DNA of 64,000 nt, from assembly GCF_021390515.1 (NCBI RefSeq), contig NZ_JAJUXI010000011.1, positions 124,001 to 188,000 on the forward strand, written 5' to 3'. Positions 51,073-60,205 of the stretch are shown here, one piece after another; position 1 is the first letter of the stretch, and each line of letters opens with the position of its first letter. This stretch comes from Dyadobacter sp. CY326 (GTDB taxonomy: Bacteria > Bacteroidota > Bacteroidia > Cytophagales > Spirosomataceae). The position numbers were made by a program, and so were the translations under genes. The notes below the pieces were generated by a model that saw only the letters and a program-made list of their open reading frames with translations, made no database searches and was not told where the DNA came from.

Positions 51073-54000
51073 TTAGAAAGAAATAGTGGCGCCGATTGTC
51101 CACGTGCGCGCGAGCGGATATTGCGCGTAATCCACATTCAGCTGTCCATTTACGTATCCCAATTCAGGGTTAAGACCCGAATATTTTGTAAATGTGATCA
51201 GGTTTTGTCCCGTCACGTAAATGCGCGCTTGTGACATTTTCAGCTTGCTAGCAGCCGTTTTGGGAATGGTGTATCCCAATGTCAGATTTTTCAAACGCAG
51301 AAAGTCGCCCTTTTCAACAAACAAATCCGACGGCCTGTAATTCCGGTTGGCATTGTTAATGCTTACCCGCGGAATGGTGTTGCTCGATCCTTCTTTGCTC
51401 CAACTATTCAGCGCATCAGCATACAGATTGAACGGATAACTCGCATCCAGACCTTGCATGCGGTCTGCATTGTAAATCGAAACGCCGCCTACGCCAACAA
51501 AAAACAATGTGAAATCAAGTCCTTTGTAATTCGCGCCGGCAGAAAAACCGTAGTTAATCTTCGGTTGCGGGCTGCCAATGATCGTCCTGTCTTGATCGTC
51601 CACAATGCCGTCGCTATTCAAATCAACAAAACGAACGTCGCCGGGTTTAATTTGACCATCCGTGCGGCGCGGATCGTTTGCAATATTTGCATCGCGGTCA
51701 ATCTCGCTCGCATTTTGATAAATTCCGTCCGTTTTATATCCGTAAAAAGTGCCATAAGGCTGACCTTCATACGTTCTTACAATTTCCTGCTGGCCTCTTC
51801 CGTAAAGCTGCGTTGCCAAAAATCCGCCCGGCGTCGCCAGTTTTGTGATTCTGTTTTTGATAAAAGTCGCATTGCCGCTTACATTGAAAGTCACTTGTCC
51901 AACCGTGTGGCGATAAGAAGCTTCCAGTTCAAGACCTTGGTTTCTAAGCTGTCCGACATTCTGATCAGGAATTGTAGCGCTTCCGATTGTGCCAACCGAA
52001 GGAGGCGCGAGAAGCATCTTTTTAGTATCCTTAACAAAATAATTGGCAGAGAAATAAAGGCTGTTTTTGAACAAACCTGCTTCCAATCCAAAGTTGCTCA
52101 TTTCAGCCGTTTCCCATCCAATATTCAAATTCGCCAGTCTGCTTTGCGCAGCTCCTGAAACCTGATTTTGAACCCCGCCATTCCCGAATGCATAGCGGTA
52201 AGTGGAATTGATCAATGCCAGATATTGCAGCGAAACCACATTCTGGTTACCCAATTGTCCCCAGCCGCCGGTTAGCTTAAAGTTGCTGAAAATGGGCAAT
52301 GCATTCTTGAAAAATGTTTCTTCCGAAAGTCTCCAACCCAATGAGAAAGCAGGGAAAACGCCCCATTGATTGCCAGGAGCAAACTTGGAAGAGCCATCAC
52401 TGCGGACAGTCGCTGTGAACAAATAACGGTCATTAAGCGAATAATTAACCCGTCCAAACCATGATCCCAGCGCGTCGTAACTGCGACCGCCATTTCCGCC
52501 ATTATTCAAAGGAACCGAAACAATGGTTCCCGCATATTGCATATAACGCAGCGAAGGATCTTCGCTCGAAAAATCGCGGCCCCATTGATTGGAATAAATG
52601 CTGTTAAAAGTCTGCGAAGTGTAACCGCCCACCACATTCAGCGAATGTTTGCCAAAAACTTTGTCATAGGAAAGGAAATATTCTTGCAGGAAAGACCAAG
52701 CCTTCTCACGTCCCTGGCTCAGCTGGTTGTAAGAATTTGTTCTGAACTGATCATTGATTTTGATATCAAATGTGTGGCTGTCAGAAAATGTTGCGTCCAT
52801 GCCGAGGTTAGCGCGGAGTTTTAATCCATCTAAAACTTCCAGCTCACCCGTCAAGTTTCCAAGAAAGCGGTTTCTAACACTCTCCTTATCCTGCGTGTCG
52901 ACGGTGAAAATCGGATTATTAATGTCACCAAAAGCGCCTAGGCCTTGTGTAGAACCGTAAGAACCGTCCGCATTTTTAACGGGCAAGCCCGGGTGAAAAC
53001 GAATGGCACTAAACAGCAAACCCGTTTGCGAAGACTGTGTGTCCGGACCTGTGTTAGAGGTGTTTGTAAACTGGAAATTCTGACCGATTTTAATTCTCGA
53101 TCCTACTTTATGATCCGAATTGATCCGGAATGTGTAGCGCGTGTAATTGGATTTACCGATAATCCCGTCCTCATTATAATAACCACCCGAAATCGCGAAT
53201 GTTGAATATTTGCCGCCGCCGCGCAGGGAAGCGTCATAATTGCGGGTCACGCCTTGTTTGAAAAGTTCTTCCTGCCAGTTGGTAAGCTGCGTCTGATATT
53301 TTTTATCTGTCCAGATTTCGGGAATGTCCAGGCTGTCATTGCGATAAGCATTTTGTTTCATTTCAGCCAATTGAGGCGCTGTAAGCACATCCAGCGACTT
53401 AATTCGGTTTGTAACGCCGACGTAAGCATTCACTGTAACTGACAATGGAGCATCAAACTTGCCACGCTTCGTGGTGATCAGAACAACGCCGTTTGCTGCC
53501 CTTGTTCCGTAAATGGCAGAAGCAGAAGCATCTTTTAAAATTTCAATGGATTCAATGTCGTTCGGGTTAACATCGTTCATCGTGCCGGCCGGAATTCCAT
53601 CGATCACAACGAGCGGCGAAGAATTGTTGACCGTTCCATAACCGCGGATTTGGATAGAACCAGCATCGCCGGGCGCACCACCATTACGGACAATGTTCAC
53701 ACCCGCAGCGCGTCCCTGCAAAGCTTGCTGGGCTCCGCCAGATGGCAAATTTTGAAAGTCAGCGCCCTTAACGGACGACACAGCGCCCGTAACATCCTTC
53801 TTTTCCTGCGTTCCGTAACCAACAACAACGACCTCTTTCAATGCACTCACATCGGGCGCAAGCGTAACATTGATAACCTCTTTATCTACAACCACTTCCT
53901 GACTCACGTAACCAATAAATGAGAATTTTAATGTTGCATTCTGGTCAGGCACAGCAATGCGGTAATCGCCATTTTCGTTGGTCGATGTGCCCTGCTGACT

Positions 54001-54492
54001 GCCTAAAAGCAGAATGTTGACACCCGGAAGGCCCGCACCCTTTTCATCGAGAACTTTACCCGTGATGTTGCGCTCCGTTTTGATCCCCGGGCTTTGCAGT
54101 GTTTGTGCGTTCGCGGTCGGAGCGGGGAGCTTTTTTCTGAGCAGGATTCGCGAGTTGCCAACGACTTCATAGGACACATTGAGCGGTGTCAGCAATTGGT
54201 CCAAAACCTTATCCAATGATCCCTTAACCTCTTTCAAACTAGTATTCTGCGCGGTTTGAATGCTCGATGTGCTGTATACGAACTTTACGTCCGCCTGCTT
54301 TTGGATCATTTGCAGCACCTTTTTGACTTCCAGGGATTCCACTTTTAGTGAAATCTCCTTATTGAGCAATTCCTGCCCACGGGTGGTGTGCGCGAACGAA
54401 ATGCCGCAGCATAGGATGGCAATAATCAGTTGTTTAGCCGTAGTACTCATGACCTTGTAAACAACCCTTTTGAGGGGTATTTTTTTATGCAT
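51073..54492 (-). CDS. SusC/RagA family TonB-linked outer membrane protein with STN domain
   Basis: 1139 residues from the ATG at 54492. Signal region to about residue 40; STN domain about 45-120 (EISLKVESLEVKKVLQMI); CarboxypepD_reg-like about 140-215 (ITGKVLDEKGAGLPGVNIL); SusC motif KEVVVVGYGTQEKKDVTGAV; plug about 235-350; barrel to the C-terminal TWTIGATISF. The STN domain and the sigma/FecR genes upstream make it a regulated receptor: ligand binding would signal through FecR to the sigma factor. No enzymes accompany it, so the imported compound is unknown. Two hairpins lie in its leader. Confidence 0.95.
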   Translation of the reverse strand: MHKKIPLKRVVYKVMSTTAKQLIIAILCCGISFAHTTRGQELLNKEISLKVESLEVKKVLQMIQKQADVKFVYSTSSIQTAQNTSLKEVKGSLDKVLDQLLTPLNVSYEVVGNSRILLRKKLPAPTANAQTLQSPGIKTERNITGKVLDEKGAGLPGVNILLLGSQQGTSTNENGDYRIAVPDQNATLKFSFIGYVSQEVVVDKEVINVTLAPDVSALKEVVVVGYGTQEKKDVTGAVSSVKGADFQNLPSGGAQQALQGRAAGVNIVRNGGAPGDAGSIQIRGYGTVNNSSPLVVIDGIPAGTMNDVNPNDIESIEILKDASASAIYGTRAANGVVLITTKRGKFDAPLSVTVNAYVGVTNRIKSLDVLTAPQLAEMKQNAYRNDSLDIPEIWTDKKYQTQLTNWQEELFKQGVTRNYDASLRGGGKYSTFAISGGYYNEDGIIGKSNYTRYTFRINSDHKVGSRIKIGQNFQFTNTSNTGPDTQSSQTGLLFSAIRFHPGLPVKNADGSYGSTQGLGAFGDINNPIFTVDTQDKESVRNRFLGNLTGELEVLDGLKLRANLGMDATFSDSHTFDIKINDQFRTNSYNQLSQGREKAWSFLQEYFLSYDKVFGKHSLNVVGGYTSQTFNSIYSNQWGRDFSSEDPSLRYMQYAGTIVSVPLNNGGNGGRSYDALGSWFGRVNYSLNDRYLFTATVRSDGSSKFAPGNQWGVFPAFSLGWRLSEETFFKNALPIFSNFKLTGGWGQLGNQNVVSLQYLALINSTYRYAFGNGGVQNQVSGAAQSRLANLNIGWETAEMSNFGLEAGLFKNSLYFSANYFVKDTKKMLLAPPSVGTIGSATIPDQNVGQLRNQGLELEASYRHTVGQVTFNVSGNATFIKNRITKLATPGGFLATQLYGRGQQEIVRTYEGQPYGTFYGYKTDGIYQNASEIDRDANIANDPRRTDGQIKPGDVRFVDLNSDGIVDDQDRTIIGSPQPKINYGFSAGANYKGLDFTLFFVGVGGVSIYNADRMQGLDASYPFNLYADALNSWSKEGSSNTIPRVSINNANRNYRPSDLFVEKGDFLRLKNLTLGYTIPKTAASKLKMSQARIYVTGQNLITFTKYSGLNPELGYVNGQLNVDYAQYPLARTWTIGATISF

Positions 54493-54539
54493 AATTTTAA
54501 AGGTTTTTGTGAACGCAAACACAGAGACAAACAAATAAA

Positions 54540-54591
54540 CTGTTGGTAACAACAGGGTTATGGTGGCGGTGATGTTCGAGCATCATCGCCA
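54540..54591 (-). promoter_or_regulatory. Two hairpins in the leader of susC
   Basis: CTGTTG-GTAA-CAACAG lies at 54540-54555; TGGCGGTGATG (54564-54574), loop TTCGAG, CATCATCGCCA (54581-54591) forms a longer stem with one mismatch. Both are in the 108 bases between fecR and susC. On the minus strand there is no U tail, so they are not simple terminators; they may limit read-through from the sigma-fecR unit or protect the susC message. Confidence 0.65.
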
Positions 54592-54600
54592 TTTTTATTA

Positions 54601-55602
54601 CTAATTATCGCATCCCGCGCCCTGCACAAACAGAGCCGTTCCGCGCCTTTCGTAAGTAATGTTGGCCGATTTACAGATCAGGTCGAGCTGCTGAAACATC
54701 GTCAGCCCGTTCAGATCGCCTGTAAAAAGACAAGAATCGGTTGAATCGTTTTCGAGCACGATATCGATTCCGTAAGATTTTTCCAGCGCCGAAAAGACAC
54801 TTTTAACAGGAACTTCGGCAAAAGAAAAGCCATGCTCTGTTTCGCTGACAGGAATCACCAGCAACGGATTTTCAATGATCGAAAGCTCTATTTTTTTAGA
54901 TTTTTTATCAAAAACGATCTTCTGGTTCGGCGTCAGGATCACGCCGTTGCGATTTACAACATTGTTGGCCGCGCCTTCATAAACGGACACGCGCCCGGTC
55001 TTCACCTGAACTTCCACCGAAGCCGATTCATCGTAAGATTTGACAGTAAAGCTGGTTCCCAAAACTTTCGTAACCAATGTTCCCGTCGACACGATAAAAG
55101 GCTTGGCCGGATTTCTTTTGATTTGAAAAAAGGCTTCGCCGTGCAGATAAACAAGCCGGTTTTTCTTGCCGAAATGCTCGGGGAAACTAATGCTGCTGTT
55201 TTTCTTCAAAATCACCATGCTGCCATCTTCCAAAGGAATGTTCTGCGATTTTTCGGACGTGTTTTTAACTTCGATAACACTGTCATTGGGAGAGAAATCG
55301 AGTCCGGAAAGCGTTTCGGGCCTTTTTTCTCTTGCCAGGAAAAACCAGCATCCCAACACAATCACAATAGATGCGGCAGCCGCCAGCCAAGGTTTCATCC
55401 GCACGAAAATAGGCTCGTGAATGGTTTCTGCGAAAAGCTTTTTCTTAATGCGCTTTCCAATCACTGTTTTTTCATCTTCAAAAACGGGCGTTTCGTCCAA
55501 AGGATTATTTTTGAAATGATCCAAAATGAATTCCTCTTCCTCCTGGGTTTGCTGCCCCGCAAGATATTTCTTTAATGTTTTCTGGAAATCGTATTGATTC
55601 AT
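54601..55602 (-). CDS. FecR family anti-sigma factor
   Basis: 333 residues. N-terminal cytoplasmic part (1-70) binding sigma, a membrane helix (WLAAAASIVIVLGCWFFLA, about 71-89), FecR domain (about 115-215, GTLVTKVLGTSFTVKSY) and the C-terminal DUF4974 (from about 255, FSFAEVPVKSVFSALEKSYG) that contacts the receptor's STN domain. It starts 16 bases after the ECF sigma gene. The pair senses ligand through the SusC receptor downstream. Confidence 0.93.
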   Translation of the reverse strand: MNQYDFQKTLKKYLAGQQTQEEEEFILDHFKNNPLDETPVFEDEKTVIGKRIKKKLFAETIHEPIFVRMKPWLAAAASIVIVLGCWFFLAREKRPETLSGLDFSPNDSVIEVKNTSEKSQNIPLEDGSMVILKKNSSISFPEHFGKKNRLVYLHGEAFFQIKRNPAKPFIVSTGTLVTKVLGTSFTVKSYDESASVEVQVKTGRVSVYEGAANNVVNRNGVILTPNQKIVFDKKSKKIELSIIENPLLVIPVSETEHGFSFAEVPVKSVFSALEKSYGIDIVLENDSTDSCLFTGDLNGLTMFQQLDLICKSANITYERRGTALFVQGAGCDN

Positions 55603-55618
55603 GGCTTGTTCTGGAGTC

Positions 55619-56173
55619 TCAATTGTCTCTTTGGTAAATCCGCAGATCGTCTTTCAGGACTTTCAGGGACCGGGTAATGTGATATTCGACAGCTTTTTCG
55701 GAAATGTGGAGTTCTTTGGCAATGCTCTTAACCGACTGATTTTCAAAGCGACTGAGCTGAAATACGCGGCTCGTTTTCTCAGGCAACTTTTTCATTGCCT
55801 TATCAATGGCTTCCGAAAGGTCATTGAACTGGATATTTTCCTCGGTTGAAGAAATTTCATGCATCTTGTTCAGCAGCACATATTCCTGATATTTTCGCCA
55901 GGTTATCTGGGATTTGATGTGATTGACAATCAGATATTTCAATGCAATCACGAGGTAAGAACTCAGATGGTTAATGTTGCTTTCCAACCGTCGTTTCCAA
56001 AGACTTTCGAACAAATCATGCACAAGTTCCTCAGCTTCTTCCTTCGAGCCGGTTTGATGAAATGAAATGCAGAACAGCTTATACCAATAACGGTCATAGA
56101 TTGCTTCGAAAGCGCGTTTATTGCTTTCGGCAAGCTGAATCACCAGTTGTTCATCGGTAAATGTTGGCTTCAT
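55619..56173 (-). CDS. ECF-type RNA polymerase sigma-70 factor
   Basis: 184 residues. Region 2 (DEQLVIQLAESNKRAFEAIY then ELVHDLFESLWKRR) and region 4 with a helix-turn-helix (NQSVKSIAKELHISEKAVEY). This is the Bacteroidota ECF subfamily that partners with FecR. It would drive the susC-susD genes downstream and perhaps itself. First gene of a five-gene unit. It is divergent from guaB with 275 bases between. Confidence 0.94.
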   Translation of the reverse strand: MKPTFTDEQLVIQLAESNKRAFEAIYDRYWYKLFCISFHQTGSKEEAEELVHDLFESLWKRRLESNINHLSSYLVIALKYLIVNHIKSQITWRKYQEYVLLNKMHEISSTEENIQFNDLSEAIDKAMKKLPEKTSRVFQLSRFENQSVKSIAKELHISEKAVEYHITRSLKVLKDDLRIYQRDN

Positions 56174-56388
56174 CTAGTTCCTCGGAGTGGCATTACAAAG
56201 TTATAGTCAAGGAATCAGCACTTATCCCTAAACCGTTTTATGATATTTTTAATAATTTTTAAAAATACGCATTTCGCGGGTCGTTTCTCTTGTTTGAACC
56301 TGTCGCGGGCAATCGAAATTCAAAGTGCTTCAAGCAGTGCGGCATGCTTAAATCTTAAAAAATTAATATTTAGCATTTGACGAAATAT

Positions 56389-56420
56389 TTTGGTTGACTC
56401 CAAACTTATCCTTAATTTTG
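56389..56420 (+). promoter_or_regulatory. Bacteroidota-type promoter of guaB
   Basis: TTTG at 56389-56392 (-33) and TAATTTTG at 56413-56420 (-7, TAnnTTTG) are spaced by 20 bases, the best match to the Bacteroidota consensus in the window. The guaB ATG is 29 bases from the end of the -7 element, giving a short leader. Confidence 0.75.
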
Positions 56421-56448
56421 CCCGGCAAATAACAATCGTTTATTTGCT

Positions 56449-57924
56449 ATGAGCACAGACCCATCCAAAGTCCTCTTCGAGGCACTCACGTACGACGACG
56501 TTCTTCTAATACCTGGTTATTCAGAAATTCTGCCTCGCAATACAACAACAAAAACCAAGCTGACGCGTAACATTGAGCTGAACATTCCACTTGTTTCTGC
56601 TGCGATGGACACCGTAACCGAATTCGATCTGGCCATTGCGATGGCTCAGGAAGGCGGGATCGGGATTATTCATAAAAATATGAGCCTCGAAGCCCAGGCT
56701 GAGCAGGTTAGAAAAGTAAAACGTTCTGAAAGCGGCATGATCCTTGATCCAATCACGCTTTCCGATAACGCAACATTGGGCGATGCGCATCAGATCATGC
56801 GCGAGTTCAAAATCGGCGGAATTCCCGTCATTGACAAAGATCACAAGCTTATCGGCATCCTGACCAACAGGGATTTGCGCTTCGAAAGAGAGATGGCAAA
56901 GCCTGTGACAGACATTATGACGAAGGATAATCTGATCACGGCTTCTGACGGTTTGTCGCTGGACGATGCAGAGAAAATCCTGCAAGAATACAAAATTGAA
57001 AAACTTCCGATCGTAGATTCGGAATACAGACTAACGGGTTTGATCACGTATAAGGATATCCTGAAACGCAAATCTCACCCCAACGCTTGCAAAGATGAAT
57101 ACGGCAGATTGCGTGTAGGAGCAGCTGTTGGTGTAACAGCCGATCTGTTGAAAAGAGTTGAAGCATTGGTGAAAGCCGGCGTTGACGTTATCAGTCTGGA
57201 CACTGCTCATGGACATTCACTGGGCGTGATTGAAGCATTGAAATCTGTCAAAAAGCAATTCCCTAAGCTGGACGTGATCGCTGGAAATGTTGCTACGGGC
57301 GAAGGCGCAAAGGCTTTGGCAGAAGCTGGCGCCGATGCAGTGAAAGTCGGAGTTGGCCCGGGCAGTATTTGTACAACCCGGATCATTGCCGGAATTGGCG
57401 TTCCGCAACTTACCGCAGTAATGTGGGCAGCAGAGGCTTTGAAAGACACAGATGTTCCGGTTATTGCTGATGGTGGAATTCGTTTCTCGGGTGATATGAC
57501 GAAAGCACTGGCTGGCGGAGCAAGCACGATCATGATCGGTTCCATGCTCGCTGGAAGTGACGAAGCTCCGGGCGAAATCGTTATTTACGAAGGCAGGAAA
57601 TTCAAAGCTTATCGTGGAATGGGATCAGTGGAAGCAATGGAAGATGGTTCGAAAGACCGTTATTTTCAAGATGCCGAGGATGATGTGAAAAAGCTGGTTC
57701 CGGAAGGAATTGTTGGCCGCGTTCCTTTTAAAGGCAAGGTTTCCGAAATTGTATATCAAATGGTTGGTGGCTTGAAAGCGGGAATGGGTTATTGCGGAGC
57801 AGGTGACATTGCATCATTGCAAAAGGCACAATTTGTAAAAATCACATCAGCGGGAGTTAAAGAAAGCCACCCACACGATGTAATGATCCAGAAAGAAGCA
57901 CCGAATTATTCTTCCAAATCGTAA
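56449..57924 (+). CDS. guaB: IMP dehydrogenase
   Basis: 491 residues. It oxidises IMP to XMP, the committed step to guanine nucleotides. TIM barrel with two CBS domains inserted (about 95-215, including VTDIMTKDNLITA and LPIVDSEYRLTGLITYKDIL). The catalytic Cys is in GPGSICTTRIIAG and the mobile flap motif is in KAYRGMGSVEAM. All catalytic features are intact. Monocistronic with its own promoter and terminator. Confidence 0.98.
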   Translation: MSTDPSKVLFEALTYDDVLLIPGYSEILPRNTTTKTKLTRNIELNIPLVSAAMDTVTEFDLAIAMAQEGGIGIIHKNMSLEAQAEQVRKVKRSESGMILDPITLSDNATLGDAHQIMREFKIGGIPVIDKDHKLIGILTNRDLRFEREMAKPVTDIMTKDNLITASDGLSLDDAEKILQEYKIEKLPIVDSEYRLTGLITYKDILKRKSHPNACKDEYGRLRVGAAVGVTADLLKRVEALVKAGVDVISLDTAHGHSLGVIEALKSVKKQFPKLDVIAGNVATGEGAKALAEAGADAVKVGVGPGSICTTRIIAGIGVPQLTAVMWAAEALKDTDVPVIADGGIRFSGDMTKALAGGASTIMIGSMLAGSDEAPGEIVIYEGRKFKAYRGMGSVEAMEDGSKDRYFQDAEDDVKKLVPEGIVGRVPFKGKVSEIVYQMVGGLKAGMGYCGAGDIASLQKAQFVKITSAGVKESHPHDVMIQKEAPNYSSKS

Positions 57925-57970
57925 GGAAGTTAGCTGTTAATTTCCAGCATTCGATTCTATAAATCATAAA

Positions 57971-58008
57971 AAATGCCTCGCGACTAATTTGTTGCGAGGC
58001 ATTTTTTT
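57971..58008 (+). terminator. Rho-independent terminator of guaB
   Basis: AAATGCCTCGC (57971-57981) and GCGAGGCATTT (57994-58004) form an 11 bp stem with a 12-base loop and a T tail to 58008. The A-run before it may serve the convergent dedA gene as well. Confidence 0.93.
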
Positions 58009-58043
58009 ATATAAATATTTAAAAAACTGAAAGCTTAATGTCG

Positions 58044-58700
58044 TTAAGCAACTCTCGGCTTAGCAAGTCTGCTTTTTAAATATTGGAAGATCATTGGCAG
58101 AATCGAAAGTCCGATAATTCCAAAAATAACCAGTTCGAAGTTCTTTTTGACAATGTCCAGATTCCCGAAGAAGTAACCCAGCAATGTTAAAGAAGGAACC
58201 CAAAGAACAGCGCCAATGACGCAGTAGACAATGTATTTCGAATAATTCATGCTTCCCGCGCCAGCAACGAAAGGCGCGACCGTCCGAACGATAGGGATGA
58301 AACGCGCCATGATAACTGTGCTTCCACCATGTTTTTCGTAGAATGCTTCGGTTTTTTCAAGATATTCTCTTTTCAGGAATAGGATACGCTCTCGTTTTTT
58401 GATTTCCCCGCCAAACTTTTTACCCATAAAATAATTGACATTGTCGCCCAAAAGCGCCGCAACGATCAATACAATGATGATTAGCCAAACATTCAAGCCC
58501 GTTCCTTCGTTGGCAGCAATTGCGCCCGCAGCAAATAATAATGAATCGCCAGGCAGCAGCGGCATAATAACTAGGCCGGTTTCTGTGAATACAATCAGGA
58601 ATAAAATCACATAAGTCAACGTGCCATATTGCTCGACAATGTTGAACAAATGCTTATCCAGATGGAGGAAGAAGTCAATGAACTGCGTTAGAAATTCCAT
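58044..58700 (-). CDS. DedA family membrane protein
   Basis: 218 residues from the ATG at 58700 (a TTG at 58718 gives six more). Several hydrophobic helices, with the DedA signature FIPIVRTVAPFVAGAGSMNY and an ENVNYFMGKKFGG-type segment (LLGDNVNYFMGKKFGG) and MPLLPGDSLLFAAGAIA. The family includes polyprenyl-phosphate flippases and other membrane transporters. It is convergent with guaB and 38 bases downstream of the phosphosulfolactate synthase gene. Confidence 0.93.
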   Translation of the reverse strand: MEFLTQFIDFFLHLDKHLFNIVEQYGTLTYVILFLIVFTETGLVIMPLLPGDSLLFAAGAIAANEGTGLNVWLIIIVLIVAALLGDNVNYFMGKKFGGEIKKRERILFLKREYLEKTEAFYEKHGGSTVIMARFIPIVRTVAPFVAGAGSMNYSKYIVYCVIGAVLWVPSLTLLGYFFGNLDIVKKNFELVIFGIIGLSILPMIFQYLKSRLAKPRVA

Positions 58701-58738
58701 AATAATTTTTGTTAACAATATATTTGATTGAACTGAAA

Positions 58739-59533
58739 CTACTTGGAATCAATTTTCCACTTCTGTTTGGTTTTGGCATTCAGGAAGTGATTGAATGTGT
58801 CGCCGCGAAGTCCAAGGCGGATCGTTTCTAACGGGATTAACTCGCTAGGCGCAATGTTTCCCAAATTTACATTGGCTCCTAAAAGCTTCACAAACCAAAC
58901 CTGCTGCGATTTCTGAGGCGCTTCCCAAAGCATATCTTCAAACGCAATCTCCGTCAATATCTCTTCCACCAAACCCTGACGAACTTCACCACTTGCACGG
59001 AACAAGCCCACATTCCCAGATTCACGCGCTTCGCCAATCACTTTCCAGGCACCCGCCTGCAATTCGGATTTAATAAGCTGGATCCATTTGTAAGGAGGAA
59101 TGATCTTGTTTTCGTCTTTCGAACCAACCTCAGAAAGCACGGTGACTTGTTGCGCTAACGTGCGGATATATTCGCACTTTACATCCTGGTTCATTTCGAT
59201 GGAGCCGTCCGAAACCTCGGCGTATTTCAAATCGTATTTATCAAGCAGCTTTCGGTAATCGTCAAATTGGTTTCTTACCACAAAGGCCTCGAACAAAGTT
59301 CCTCCAAAATAGACGGGGATATTTGCATTCTTGTAAACAGCCAGTTTCTCGTTCAGATTAGGACTGACAAAAGATGTCGCCCAGCCCAATTTTACAATAT
59401 CGATGTAAGGTGACGCTATCGATAGCATATCTTCCGTTTCTCTGACACTGAGTCCTTTATCCATTACCATGGTAATCCCCTTTTTTCGGGGCTTTTCAGA
59501 ACGGGCAGGAACTTGCGATAACGTAAAATTCAT
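58739..59533 (-). CDS. Phosphosulfolactate synthase (ComA family)
   Basis: 264 residues from the ATG at 59533; the long open stretch upstream is AT-rich and not protein-like. TIM barrel with GITMVMDKGLSV, DIVKLGWATSFV, NIPVYFGGTLFEAF and AEVSDGSIEM, as in ComA. The enzyme adds sulfite to PEP to give phosphosulfolactate. It is known from coenzyme M synthesis in methanogens; in Bacteroidota it may feed sulfonated compounds such as cysteate for sulfonolipids, which is inference. No comB or comC is nearby. Divergent from the thioesterase gene. Confidence 0.82.
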   Translation of the reverse strand: MNFTLSQVPARSEKPRKKGITMVMDKGLSVRETEDMLSIASPYIDIVKLGWATSFVSPNLNEKLAVYKNANIPVYFGGTLFEAFVVRNQFDDYRKLLDKYDLKYAEVSDGSIEMNQDVKCEYIRTLAQQVTVLSEVGSKDENKIIPPYKWIQLIKSELQAGAWKVIGEARESGNVGLFRASGEVRQGLVEEILTEIAFEDMLWEAPQKSQQVWFVKLLGANVNLGNIAPSELIPLETIRLGLRGDTFNHFLNAKTKQKWKIDSK

Positions 59534-59698
59534 ATATGGGTATGCTTTTATCACTGGCAAAAAACTTCGGCAAAGGTAGTAATAACGTTTGATACGTCGC
59601 AATAAAATCCATATGATTGCTTGTTCTGCATGTATCTTTCTACGATAATTACTATTTTTAGAATATTGCATTGCAAACTATATAATCAAATCTGCTGA

Positions 59699-60181
59699 AT
59701 GGATTCACAAACTAATACGCCTGATTCGCCGACAAATGCCCGCATAAAAATGCTTATGCAATTGAAAGGAAATCATATGACGGGCAACTTTTCACCGGTT
59801 GCGAAATGGTTGAACGGGAAGCTGATTGATGTTGCGGAAGGTTCAATGGAGATCGAATATGAGGTGCGCGAGGACATGTGCAATCCAATGCGAACGCTGC
59901 ATGGCGGAATTGCGGCAACGATTTTGGATGATATTGTTGGCACAATGGTTTATGCATTAGGAAGGGAATTTGCGTTCACGTCCGTTAACCTAAATTGCGA
60001 CTTTCTTAATCCGGCGGTTCCTGGTGATGTGTTGACTGCAAAGTCACAAGTGATCCGTTCAGGCAAAAACATCATTCATGTTGAAGGGCAGCTTTTTAAG
60101 GCAGATGGACGCATCGTTGCCAAATGCGCTAGTAATTTAATCCAGACAAGCTTTATAATTCCAGCGCCGTCGACTCATTAA
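59699..60181 (+). CDS. PaaI-type thioesterase, hotdog fold
   Basis: 160 residues. Single hotdog domain with NPMRTLHGGIAATILDDIVG, in which the HGG turn and the following Asp form the active site, and VNLNCDFLNPAVPGDV. It cleaves acyl-CoA or aryl-CoA thioesters. It has a 25-base gap to mazG and is probably co-transcribed with it, with no evident functional link. Confidence 0.88.
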   Translation: MDSQTNTPDSPTNARIKMLMQLKGNHMTGNFSPVAKWLNGKLIDVAEGSMEIEYEVREDMCNPMRTLHGGIAATILDDIVGTMVYALGREFAFTSVNLNCDFLNPAVPGDVLTAKSQVIRSGKNIIHVEGQLFKADGRIVAKCASNLIQTSFIIPAPSTH

Positions 60182-60205
60182 GGAACGAGGCATATCTTTA
60201 TTTTT

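Noticed and set aside
51454..52158. 234-residue plus-strand ORF inside susC
   Set aside because: Arg/Asn/Ile-rich antisense shadow of a long receptor gene, with no recognisable domain.
54832..55575. 247-residue plus-strand ORF inside fecR
   Set aside because: Antisense shadow; His/Phe/Arg-rich composition and no family resemblance.
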